This document shows positions 32,324-38,448 of a stretch of 42,592 nucleotides of DNA, piece after piece. The notes beneath the pieces were generated by a model. That model saw only the letters and a program-made list of their open reading frames with translations, made no database searches and had not been told where the DNA came from. A program made the translations under genes and the position numbers. The stretch comes from Prochlorococcus sp. AH-716-J09 (GTDB lineage: Bacteria > Cyanobacteriota > Cyanobacteriia > PCC-6307 > Cyanobiaceae): NCBI GenBank assembly GCA_028408915.1, contig JAOOLS010000003.1:1-42592 (forward strand), read 5' to 3'. Positions within the stretch are counted from its first letter, which is position 1. Every line of letters begins with the position of its first letter.

Positions 32324-32548
32324 ATGCAAGATCAAAAAATTAAAAAGATAGCAACTATAGCAGTAAACATAACTAAGGTGCTGGTAATAATTTATCTAGG
32401 CTTCGTAGAGGTATTTAAAATTGCCAAATTACTTCGAGAGCAGTTAGATGCTGAATTTGATATTTCTCGAAAATGGGCCTCACAAAATTATTCAATTCTA
32501 AAAAAACGACTAGCGGAAAGAAAAGTAGCGGGAGTTCTAGAAAATTAG
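32324..32548 (+). CDS. Small membrane-linked protein of unknown function
   Basis: This protein has 74 residues. One hydrophobic stretch (IAVNITKVLVIIYLGFVEVF) is followed by a charged helix (IAKLLREQLDAEFDISRKWA) and a basic tail. No family is recognised. It converges on the 32561 gene. Confidence 0.45.
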   Translation: MQDQKIKKIATIAVNITKVLVIIYLGFVEVFKIAKLLREQLDAEFDISRKWASQNYSILKKRLAERKVAGVLEN

Positions 32549-32560
32549 TAAGCGTTTTAT

Positions 32561-32824
32561 TTACGCAACAAGTTTGATCGAATATACGGTATCCTTACAA
32601 TTATTTTTTTTATCCCATTCCTTTGCGAAAGGAGATTCCATCTCTGCACCTAATTTTTCTAAGTCGGTACAGTTCATTAATAAATGAGATTTGTGTTCAT
32701 TCACTTTTACAAACTCATAATCAGTTACAAACTCCTTACACATTTCTTCAAGAAATAATGTTGTTACATCATTTTTAAATTCGTCAAATGTACAGCTAAA
32801 AGTTGAAATTATGAGAGTGTTCAT
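32561..32824 (-). CDS. Small protein, possibly DUF3764-like
   Basis: This protein has 87 residues, with a small alpha/beta pattern: a strand (LIISTFSCTFDEFK), a helix (FLEEMCKEFVTDYEF), a strand (KSHLLMNCTDLEKLGAEM), and the end WDKKNNCKDTVYSIKLVA. The layout resembles dimeric alpha/beta-barrel small proteins of picocyanobacteria (DUF3764 type), but this is a guess. The ATG lies directly after a hairpin and T7 in the leader, and the conserved promoter motif (32849-32869) is 25 nt upstream. Confidence 0.5.
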   Translation of the reverse strand: MNTLIISTFSCTFDEFKNDVTTLFLEEMCKEFVTDYEFVKVNEHKSHLLMNCTDLEKLGAEMESPFAKEWDKKNNCKDTVYSIKLVA

Positions 32825-32848
32825 AAAAAAAGGAGCTAATTGCCCCTT

Positions 32849-32869
32849 ATTGTAGATCGACTGTCAATC
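32849..32869 (-). promoter_or_regulatory. Conserved promoter motif, copy 2
   Basis: The minus strand reads TTGACAGTCGATCTACAAT: TTGACA, 7 nt, -10-like TACAAT. Seventeen bases are identical to copy 1 at 8574-8590. Transcription would start near 32842, giving an 18-nt leader made of a hairpin (GGGGC-AATTA-GCTCC) and T7. Confidence 0.6.
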
Positions 32870-32874
32870 TCTAT

Positions 32875-33147
32875 CTATGAGTAGACTTTGGCAACTATTG
32901 GACCAGCTTCTTCATCAGTGAATACAGGCGTGGTTTCCCAATTGAGAAATTCACCCCACTCAGCGGCATGTTGATATATTGCCTTTGGATCATCAGTCTT
33001 TAAAACTATCCAACCCTCTAAAGAACCAGGTGCATGATATCTTCCAATCATCTCAACTCCAGGATAATCTCCCCCACCACCAAGAAATTTTTCTGCACCT
33101 TTTTGATGATATCCGGCCTTAAATGACCAATGCTGAACATAAAGCAT
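32875..33147 (-). CDS. DUF3303 family protein, copy 1
   Basis: This protein has 90 residues. MLYVQHWSFKAGYHQKGAEKF, then GSLEGWIVLKTDDPKAIYQHAAEWGEFLNWE is broken here as GSLEGWIVLKTDDPK and AIYQHAAEWGEF. The ends read TTPVFTDEEAGPIVAKVYS. This is the pattern of DUF3303: a strand with W-x-F, GW-IV, a helix with W--, and a T-PV-TDEE end. The fold is likely a ferredoxin-like dimer. The function is unknown. Two relatives are at 33349 and 37845. Confidence 0.65.
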   Translation of the reverse strand: MLYVQHWSFKAGYHQKGAEKFLGGGGDYPGVEMIGRYHAPGSLEGWIVLKTDDPKAIYQHAAEWGEFLNWETTPVFTDEEAGPIVAKVYS

Positions 33148-33348
33148 TTTATTTTTAATTTTTATTGGCTTTCTATTACTAGCAAAAAAAATAATTACTG
33201 AAAATAAATAGTTTTAATTGCCCATTTTTGAAGATCCATTAGTGAAACCATTAATTGAGAGTGCAGGTCATATTTACGATTCAACTGTTATTCCAAGCAA
33301 CTTTTAATTGAAATTAATACTAAAATAAAATGAAATTAGCACCTTTTT

Positions 33349-33630
33349 ATGCTGTTTCTAATTTCTTATAAATTCACTGATGCAAACGCCCAAGACAAGG
33401 GATCCAAAATGTTAAAAGAATGGTATGACAAAGGAGGACCACAAAATAGACCAGAGGGTTATGACGTTAAATCTTGGATTTTCTTACCTCAACATGGCAA
33501 TGGTTACTCTGTTGTAGATGCGGATTCTTTAGAGACTATTTGGAAACAGTGGAGTCCTTGGAGAGAATTATTGGAATTTACTATTGAACCTTGTGCGGAT
33601 TTAGATCAAACAGTAGCTTCATATTGTTAA
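33349..33630 (+). CDS. DUF3303 family protein, copy 2
   Basis: This protein has 93 residues. MLFLISYKFTDANAQDKGSK, YDVKSWIFLPQHGNGYSVVD, ETIWKQWSPWRELLEFTIEP. It shares with 32875 and 37845 the order: strand with a Phe, GY-V--V-AD, IW--WS-W-, then an acidic beta strand. It is divergent from the 32875 copy. The function is unknown. Confidence 0.65.
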   Translation: MLFLISYKFTDANAQDKGSKMLKEWYDKGGPQNRPEGYDVKSWIFLPQHGNGYSVVDADSLETIWKQWSPWRELLEFTIEPCADLDQTVASYC

Positions 33631-33654
33631 TGAAATTCTGTGCTCCTAAAAAAG

Positions 33655-33674
33655 TAGTCAAAAATTGGTCAAAT
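33655..33674 (+). repeat. Segment F right repeat pair (GTCAAA)
   Basis: AGTCAAAA at about 33656 and GGTCAAAT at 33667 (11-nt period), about 95 nt before scar G. Layout as in segments C and E, but sequence unlike the left pair of segment F. Confidence 0.5.
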
Positions 33675-33762
33675 CTTGCTTAAATTGTCAGTAAAAATCA
33701 CGCAGAATTAAGCTAAAAATTTGCAATAGCTTTAAAACCTAGTGCTACATTAAAGCTATTTA

Positions 33763-33778
33763 GTGCTTTGGGAGCACT
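33763..33778 (+). pseudogene. Scar G: anticodon-arm remnant of tRNA-Pro
   Basis: Only GTGCTTTGGGAGCACT remains, exactly the anticodon arm; the sequence then departs from the tRNA. It is the last trace of the array and shows the minimal shared core. Confidence 0.7.
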
Positions 33779-33901
33779 TTGTAGATTTTTTCCTATCCAT
33801 TGTCCTGGGAAAAGACAATAAAATTTTGGTTGATGAATACCTTTTAACCTAATTAGCCTTTTTATTTTTTAGTATATGTTAAATTAAGCACCCAAAAATT
33901 A

Positions 33902-34153
33902 ATGAGTAAGTTTAAGGATAATTTTTCAAGCGAAAGTTTTTATCCAGATAGCAATTATTATCTTGACCAGGACAATTCTCCTAAAGAGAACCCTTTAAAA
34001 GATCAAAAATCCAATACAGAAGGCGATTTTGAATGGCCAAATACCTATTGGTTTATTGCTGAAAGAACAAATGGAAGGCTTGCAATGATAGGTTTCATGG
34101 CTGTCATTATTAACTACACCTTATTCGGATGGATAGCTTATCCAATCCTTTAA
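33902..34153 (+). CDS. hli: High-light-inducible protein (Hli), long N-terminus
   Basis: This protein has 83 residues. The C-terminal part WFIAERTNGRLAMIGFMAVI, followed by INYTLFGWIAYPIL, holds the chlorophyll-binding ExxNGRLAMIGF helix of the Hlip/LHC family. About 50 polar residues precede it, longer than many Hli. It sits in the thylakoid membrane and protects photosystems under stress. The gene directly abuts the 34154 gene. Its position next to the tRNA-Pro array fits the island location of many hli genes. Confidence 0.88.
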   Translation: MSKFKDNFSSESFYPDSNYYLDQDNSPKENPLKDQKSNTEGDFEWPNTYWFIAERTNGRLAMIGFMAVIINYTLFGWIAYPIL

Positions 34154-34381
34154 ATGAGTAACTCTAATTTTGACAAAAATGGTTTAGATAATTCTGGAAC
34201 ACATTGGCTTCAATATGCTGCTTTTTTTGTAACTGTATTTGCTATTTATTTTGGCTGGGCATTTTTCAATGATGCTAATTTCCACTTTTTCGCTATAAAA
34301 ATATTCAAATTCTGGAATTGTAATGGATATAACCCATTAAGTTACTGCGTGATGCGTTGGAAAGTAGACTTTTATCCTTAA
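34154..34381 (+). CDS. Small membrane protein coupled to hli
   Basis: This protein has 75 residues, starting directly after the hli stop (TAA-ATG), so they are co-translated. One helix (LQYAAFFVTVFAIYFGWAFF) then a Phe/Asn/Cys-rich tail (WNCNGYNPLSYCVMRWKVDFYP). The second half looks unusual and may result from a past frameshift after FFNDANFHFF. It probably acts with the Hli protein. Confidence 0.55.
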   Translation: MSNSNFDKNGLDNSGTHWLQYAAFFVTVFAIYFGWAFFNDANFHFFAIKIFKFWNCNGYNPLSYCVMRWKVDFYP

Positions 34382-34388
34382 AAAATTA

Positions 34389-34672
34389 ATGGATAGGTAT
34401 TATTGTTTGGTTAATTCAAATAGATTAAGGATAAAAAGGTTTATAGAAAATACAAATAATAAAGATCAATTTTTAAGTATATTTTTGTTTATCTTGAGAA
34501 GGTAACTTCTACATGGGATAAAGAAATACCTTTCATGACAACCAGAAAAGAATTAAATAAAGATCCAGCTAGAGAAGAATGGAAAAAATTAATTGCTCAG
34601 GGTTGGAGAAGAACCGGAGGAAGATTGGATAAAAAAAGAAAGCTAGGACTGTTAATTCTTACAGGCGGTTAA
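34389..34672 (+). pseudogene. DUF1651 family gene broken by a frameshift
   Basis: The ATG at 34389 opens MDRYYCLVNSNRLRIKRFIE, which aligns with the start of the intact 35693 protein (MAKSYWLINSNRSEVKRFMK). This frame stops at 34503. Another frame continues the family pattern: KYIFVYLEKVTSTWDKEIPF, then DPAREEWKKLIAQGWRR, up to TAA 34672. The switch occurs at T5 (34470-34474); one extra T would restore the gene. An internal ATG at 34535 leaves a 45-residue ORF. It is a decayed gene or a sequencing error; the tract is too short for a strong slippery site. Confidence 0.7.
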
Positions 34673-34819
34673 ATAATACTCAATTACAAACCAATGGCGA
34701 TTCAAGTAGTAAGCGTTTCATACTATTTAAATTATTTCTACCAAAGTCGAAAAGTATAAATTTTGCATTTTTACTAACCAATTTACCTTAACTTCCAAAT
34801 TACTTTTATTGGTTTTTGA

Positions 34820-35542
34820 TTAGTCATATGTTTTTGAGGAGTTTTCGAGTAATCTATTTAATTCCAAGAGTTCTTCTTTACTAAGTTCTCTATATTTTCC
34901 TTTTGGCACGTCTAACTTAATATTCATAATTCTTACACGCTTTAATGAGCTTACTCTATATCCTAAGGCCTCACACATTCTTCTAATCTGACGATTAAGT
35001 CCCTGTGTGAGTATAATCTTAAAATTTCTTGGACCTAATTGTTTTACAAAACAATTTTTAGTTTTTGTGTCTAATATTTCAACTCCATTACTCATACTTT
35101 GAATAAAGTCGCTATCAATAGGACGATTAACTTTTACAATATATTCTTTTTCATGATTATTTCTTGCCCGGAGTATTTTATTTACGATATCTCCATCATT
35201 AGTTAAGAAAATCAAACCCTCACTGAGCTTATCTAATCTTCCGATGGGGAAAATTCTTTTAGGATATTTAATGAAATCTATTACATTATTGGGTTCTACT
35301 TTTCTATCTGTTGTGCAAACAATTCCTACAGGTTTATTAAAGGCTAAGTATATGTTCTTTTGTCTCTTTGATTTTTCAATTTTTTGACCTTTAACTTCAA
35401 CTTGGTCACTATCTTCTACTTTAGTTCCAATTTCTGGAATTTTGCCGTTAATGGTTACCTTTCCTTCAAGGATTAATCTATCTGCTTCTCTTCTAGAACA
35501 ATAACCGACTTCACTTAAATATTTATTTATTCTGGTAGCCAT
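34820..35542 (-). CDS. rluF: 23S rRNA pseudouridine synthase, RluF type
   Basis: This protein has 240 residues. An S4 RNA-binding domain (RINKYLSEVGYCSRREADRL) is followed by the RsuA-family catalytic domain: FPIGRLDKLSEGLIFLTNDG with catalytic Asp104, DIVNKILRARNNHEKEYIVK, and GLNRQIRRMCEALGYRVSSL. The phrase NKILRA-N-HEKEYIV and the end REL--EEL--L--LLENSS match RluF better than RluB or RsuA. It modifies U2604 in large-subunit rRNA in E. coli. The third copy of the promoter motif lies 55 nt upstream. Confidence 0.88.
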   Translation of the reverse strand: MATRINKYLSEVGYCSRREADRLILEGKVTINGKIPEIGTKVEDSDQVEVKGQKIEKSKRQKNIYLAFNKPVGIVCTTDRKVEPNNVIDFIKYPKRIFPIGRLDKLSEGLIFLTNDGDIVNKILRARNNHEKEYIVKVNRPIDSDFIQSMSNGVEILDTKTKNCFVKQLGPRNFKIILTQGLNRQIRRMCEALGYRVSSLKRVRIMNIKLDVPKGKYRELSKEELLELNRLLENSSKTYD

Positions 35543-35596
35543 TTTGGATGTTTGATTTTTATCTGCACTAAAAAAATAATTTACTAATCTCCTAAT

Positions 35597-35617
35597 ATTT
35601 TAGATCGGGTGTCAATT
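35597..35617 (-). promoter_or_regulatory. Conserved promoter motif, copy 3
   Basis: The minus strand reads TTGACACCCGATCTAAAAT: TTGACA, 7 nt, TAAAAT. Shares TTGACA--CGATCTA with copies 1 and 2. Precedes the pseudouridine synthase gene. Confidence 0.5.
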
Positions 35618-35692
35618 TTAGTTATTATTCTCATTATTGAATTTCAGATTATTCTCATCAGTAATTTATATCTTACAGATCTAACTCTCTTT

Positions 35693-35938
35693 TTAATTCC
35701 AATTTTTTTCAATTTTCCTCCATCCCTTAGAAAGTAATCTTTCATAAATTTCTCTAGCTAAATCTATTTCAACAGAAACTGTATTTGTCATTACTGGTGG
35801 TTTGTTTCCTAATTCCCCCACTATTTTTCCAGTATCTATAAACATGTATTCAAAAACTCCATCAATACTCTTATCATTTTTCATAAATCTTTTAACTTCT
35901 GATCTATTTGAATTAATCAACCAATAAGATTTAGCCAT
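35693..35938 (-). CDS. DUF1651 family protein
   Basis: This protein has 81 residues: MAKSYWLINSNRSEVKRFMK, then EYMFIDTGKIVGELGNKPPV, then DLAREIYERLLSKGWRKIEK. This is the DUF1651 layout: W-LI at the start, a central beta hairpin, and the AR--Y--LL--GW end. The family is confined mainly to marine picocyanobacteria, and its role is unknown. A broken relative is at 34389 and a more distant one at 38449. It lies 32 nt downstream of the SRAP gene and may be co-transcribed. Confidence 0.72.
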   Translation of the reverse strand: MAKSYWLINSNRSEVKRFMKNDKSIDGVFEYMFIDTGKIVGELGNKPPVMTNTVSVEIDLAREIYERLLSKGWRKIEKNWN

Positions 35939-35970
35939 TAATCTAACCTTGGAATTAGTAAGTGTTCCAT

Positions 35971-36609
35971 TTAAAACAAACTCATTTGATCAGTTTCTTT
36001 TTTCTTTACATTCTCTACTAGCCAACCATCAGGGGACCAACTCATCATGATTGCAAATAATCCTCTTAATTCATCTGCATCTTTAACTTGCTCTGTCCAT
36101 TGTTCCTCATATCCATTAGGAACGATCACAGGCATGCGGTGATGTAAAGGTTTAATTAAATCATTTGGTTCAGTTGTTAAAACGCAGCAACTCTCAAGTT
36201 CTGCTCCATCTGGTGAAGTCCACTTACTCCAAATTCCGCCCAACCAAAAAGTCTCATAATTCGATTTTCGAACACGATATTTTTTTTCAAAAAAACCACT
36301 GGCAGGTATTAGGCACCTTTTATGTTTCCAACTTCCACTAAATAATTTTTTTTCTTCTACGGTTTCTGATCTTGCATTAAAGGGTCTTGGTCTCTCTTTA
36401 TCAAATGGATCTCTGGCCCAAGGAGAAATAAAGCCCCATGTCATAAAAGTAGTTTTAATTCTTCCTTCGTTTTTAATTACAAGAACAGGATCATTAGGTC
36501 TTATTAGACTTTGAGTTTCATATTTAGAATCAAGTCCACTTGGATAGTCTTTTTTCAAAACCTTTGGCAACTTCTCAAATTTAGTTTTCAGCTCAAATCT
36601 TCCGCACAT
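35971..36609 (-). CDS. SRAP (YedK/HMCES) abasic-site-protein crosslinking enzyme
   Basis: This protein has 212 residues. Catalytic Cys2 (MCGRFEL) forms the thiazolidine link to abasic sites in single-stranded DNA after Met removal. The other family residues are present: Asn78 in PFNARSET, Glu108 in IPASGFFEKK, and His156 in LHHRMPVIVP. It shields abasic sites at forks from nucleases. The very end is DQMSLF, which looks like a beta-clamp-binding pentapeptide (Q-x-S-L-F); this would tether the protein to the replisome. That tail reading is inference. Confidence 0.9.
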   Translation of the reverse strand: MCGRFELKTKFEKLPKVLKKDYPSGLDSKYETQSLIRPNDPVLVIKNEGRIKTTFMTWGFISPWARDPFDKERPRPFNARSETVEEKKLFSGSWKHKRCLIPASGFFEKKYRVRKSNYETFWLGGIWSKWTSPDGAELESCCVLTTEPNDLIKPLHHRMPVIVPNGYEEQWTEQVKDADELRGLFAIMMSWSPDGWLVENVKKKETDQMSLF

Positions 36610-36797
36610 TGATTTTTAAAATATTTTTAAAACTCACCAAAACAGTAAATTAAACTTATATTAGGGCTACTTTCAGTTTTCTCAAATAAAAAACAATTTT
36701 TTGATAGTAGAAATATTTTTTTATCCAAATAATTAAAAGAAAATATAGATATTGAAAAGCTTCCTCAAATTTAATTTGAATGATTCAAACTTGAGTT

Positions 36798-36941
36798 ATG
36801 ACAGACCCTATTCTTTATTTATCTATGTTATTGGGACTCGGAGGAGTTTATGTATTAATCTCTTCCTTCCATGATGATGACGATGATGATGATGGAGAAA
36901 AATATATTTATAATCTCGAACAAACTTATTTAGCGAGATAG
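36798..36941 (+). CDS. Membrane micro-protein with Asp7 run, 47 aa
   Basis: Begins MTDPILYLSMLLGLGGVYVL, then ISSFHDDDDDDDGEKYIY, then NLEQTYLAR. One membrane helix is followed by seven Asp, a possible cation-binding patch. A similar helix-plus-acidic-tail design is seen at 38982. No family is recognised. Confidence 0.5.
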   Translation: MTDPILYLSMLLGLGGVYVLISSFHDDDDDDDGEKYIYNLEQTYLAR

Positions 36942-37186
36942 TTGATTTGTTTGTAAAAACATTTTCTTCAAAACTTTCTTGCAAAAACAGGCTTCTGCTG
37001 AAAATAATTTTATGGGAGTAAAGGGATTATTGAGTTTTTTTCAAAATATACTTGACCATTATATTTAATTTTAAATTAGGTTGTTGGTCCTCTATCCGTA
37101 TATGTTTGTGCCTTAAACCGTACATTTTTATTAGTCGATTAATAAGCATGCCTAGTTAGAACTTAGTGGTACCCGAGATAAATTAA

Positions 37187-37372
37187 ATGCCTTCAACACC
37201 AATAAAATCTTGTAATAAATATGTATTGAGTTACAAAGATTCAACAAATAAGACACATGAAGTTGGCTTCTACGCGCGCGATGCATACGATTGCCTAATG
37301 CTTGCGAGAGAATTCAACACTTACGTACATGACAATCCAGGATCTGTAATCAGAATCCAACAAAAATTTTGA
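37187..37372 (+). CDS. Small soluble protein, 61 aa
   Basis: Begins MPSTPIKSCNKYVLSYKDST, then HEVGFYARDAYDCLMLAREF and DNPGSVIRIQQKF. Beta-alpha-beta by look, with two cysteines. The 245 nt before it hold only an 18-codon ORF and a possible promoter. It is followed 11 nt later by 37384, probably the same transcript. Confidence 0.55.
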   Translation: MPSTPIKSCNKYVLSYKDSTNKTHEVGFYARDAYDCLMLAREFNTYVHDNPGSVIRIQQKF

Positions 37373-37383
37373 GGAAATTAACT

Positions 37384-37548
37384 ATGAATTTAAAAAGATC
37401 ACCATTCGCAATTCAAGATAAAAAGGCAAGAGATCTTGATAATCCAAAAGATTATCCAACAATTGCAGATTTAATGAGAGATCAGGAAGTTCCACAAGAT
37501 TACGCAAATACAGTTCACCATCGTAGAGATTTAGACTCTCTCGGTTAG
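37384..37548 (+). CDS. Small polar protein, 54 aa
   Basis: Begins MNLKRSPFAIQDKKARDLDN, continues PKDYPTIADLMRDQEVPQDY and ends HHRRDLDSLG. It is hydrophilic, rich in Asp/Arg/Pro, perhaps disordered. GAGGAAA lies just upstream. Second gene of a likely pair with 37187. Confidence 0.5.
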   Translation: MNLKRSPFAIQDKKARDLDNPKDYPTIADLMRDQEVPQDYANTVHHRRDLDSLG

Positions 37549-37616
37549 TTTACGAGAATGGCTATTTACTAATTTTTAAAAATTAACGATTATGAATGAT
37601 GTGATTTGTGATTCAT

Positions 37617-37784
37617 TCATAAGATAATATTTTCTTCCTCAAGTTTTTTTTTAAGCTCTATAGGCATATATGCAATATCTTTTTTTATTGCATTAATGGC
37701 ATCTCTATACTTTTCAGGTTCATCTAAAAGCATTTTTATTAAATTGTATTGACTTTCGATTTCTTCAGAAGAGAATTTTCCCAT
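37617..37784 (-). CDS. Small helical protein, 55 aa
   Basis: Begins MGKFSSEEIESQYNLIKMLL, then DEPEKYRDAINAIKKDIAYM and PIELKKKLEEENIIL. It is soluble and helical throughout. It lies 60 nt after the 37845 gene on the same strand. No family is recognised. Confidence 0.5.
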   Translation of the reverse strand: MGKFSSEEIESQYNLIKMLLDEPEKYRDAINAIKKDIAYMPIELKKKLEEENIIL

Positions 37785-37844
37785 AAAAAATATGTACTAC
37801 CCTTTTATATTAAATCAACAGTCAAACACTAAAAAGATTATTTA

Positions 37845-38156
37845 TTAGTTAGAGGCTGCTGCAATTTCTTTATGGACGGAGAGAAATTCTTTATCTGTTA
37901 GAACTGGTGTAACTTCAATTTCTACGCCAAAATTATCGACCCAGATACTACTCCATTTCCAAATATTCTGATGGTTTGAAGATTCAACTATCGCCCAACC
38001 ATTAGCTCCCTCAGGATTTACTACTCGATTAAGAACTTTAAACCCATCAAATTCATCACCTTCGCATCCTCCTTCCACAAAACCCGCAAAAGCTTCAGCC
38101 CCTTGCATATGACTTTCTTGATCTGGAAATTGCCAGTGTACGATGTAAGTTTGCAT
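37845..38156 (-). CDS. DUF3303 family protein, copy 3
   Basis: This protein has 103 residues. MQTYIVHWQFPDQESHMQGA, then GANGWAIVESSNHQNIWKWS, then EIEVTPVLTDKEFLSVHKEI. It keeps the W-F strand, GWAIVE, IW-W and TPVLTDKE marks of the family and is closest to copy 1 (32875). Its start is 100 nt from the terminator of structured-RNA copy 2. The function is unknown. Confidence 0.65.
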   Translation of the reverse strand: MQTYIVHWQFPDQESHMQGAEAFAGFVEGGCEGDEFDGFKVLNRVVNPEGANGWAIVESSNHQNIWKWSSIWVDNFGVEIEVTPVLTDKEFLSVHKEIAAASN

Positions 38157-38257
38157 GAATAAAATTATTTTTTTAATTATTAATTATCAAATTTAAAAAT
38201 TAAATAAAAAGTCTTTAAACACTAATTAAAAACTCATTAACCCAAAGGCAAGAAAAC

Positions 38258-38441
38258 AAAAAAAAAGACTCTTACGAGCCTAGGTGATGGGGACTCCTAT
38301 AATGACAAATTAAACAGAAACAAACAACCCCATCAATAGGTAATTTTAAATACTTACAAACACCATATGTAGTGCTAAGATTTTAAAAAGGCTGGGTGAT
38401 GGGGATTATCCCGCTTTTTGATTGGGGCGAAGCTAACGCCC
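38258..38441 (-). ncRNA. Structured RNA, copy 2 (inverted relative to copy 1)
   Basis: On the minus strand this repeats the copy 1 order: GGGCG/CGCCC hairpin, AATCCCCATCACCCAGCC, AGCACTACATATGG, TTGATGGGGTTGTTTG, TCCCCATCACCTAGGC, and a terminator GGCTC-GTAA-GAGTC with U8-U9 (38280 down to 38258). Differences from copy 1 in the terminator keep the pairing. Flanking genes differ from those of copy 1, so the RNA itself is the conserved unit. I cannot match it to a named RNA family. Confidence 0.75.
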
Positions 38442-38448
38442 TTTTTTT
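38425..38448 (+). terminator. Hairpin and T7 directly before an ATG
   Basis: GGGCG (38425-38429) pairs with CGCCC (38437-38441), then T7 (38442-38448) and the ATG of 38449. It would stop + strand transcripts at the very start of that gene, unless the gene's own promoter lies inside. Confidence 0.6.

Larger units (their letters stand above)
30669..33762. mobile_element. Segment F between scars F and G, probably composite
   Basis: About 3.1 kb. The left pair is GTGCCCAA, the right pair TAGTCAAA/TGGTCAAA, which do not match. Two segments have probably fused with loss of the scar between them. Cargo: small membrane proteins, two DUF3303 genes, and other micro-genes. Confidence 0.5.

Noticed and set aside
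34470-34474. Programmed -1 frameshift in the DUF1651 gene
   Set aside because: Only five T followed by A, without a proper X-XXY-YYZ heptamer; simple mutation is more likely.
37010-37070. 18-codon ORF MGVKGLLSFFQNILDHYI
   Set aside because: Too short, no ribosome site, no second copy.
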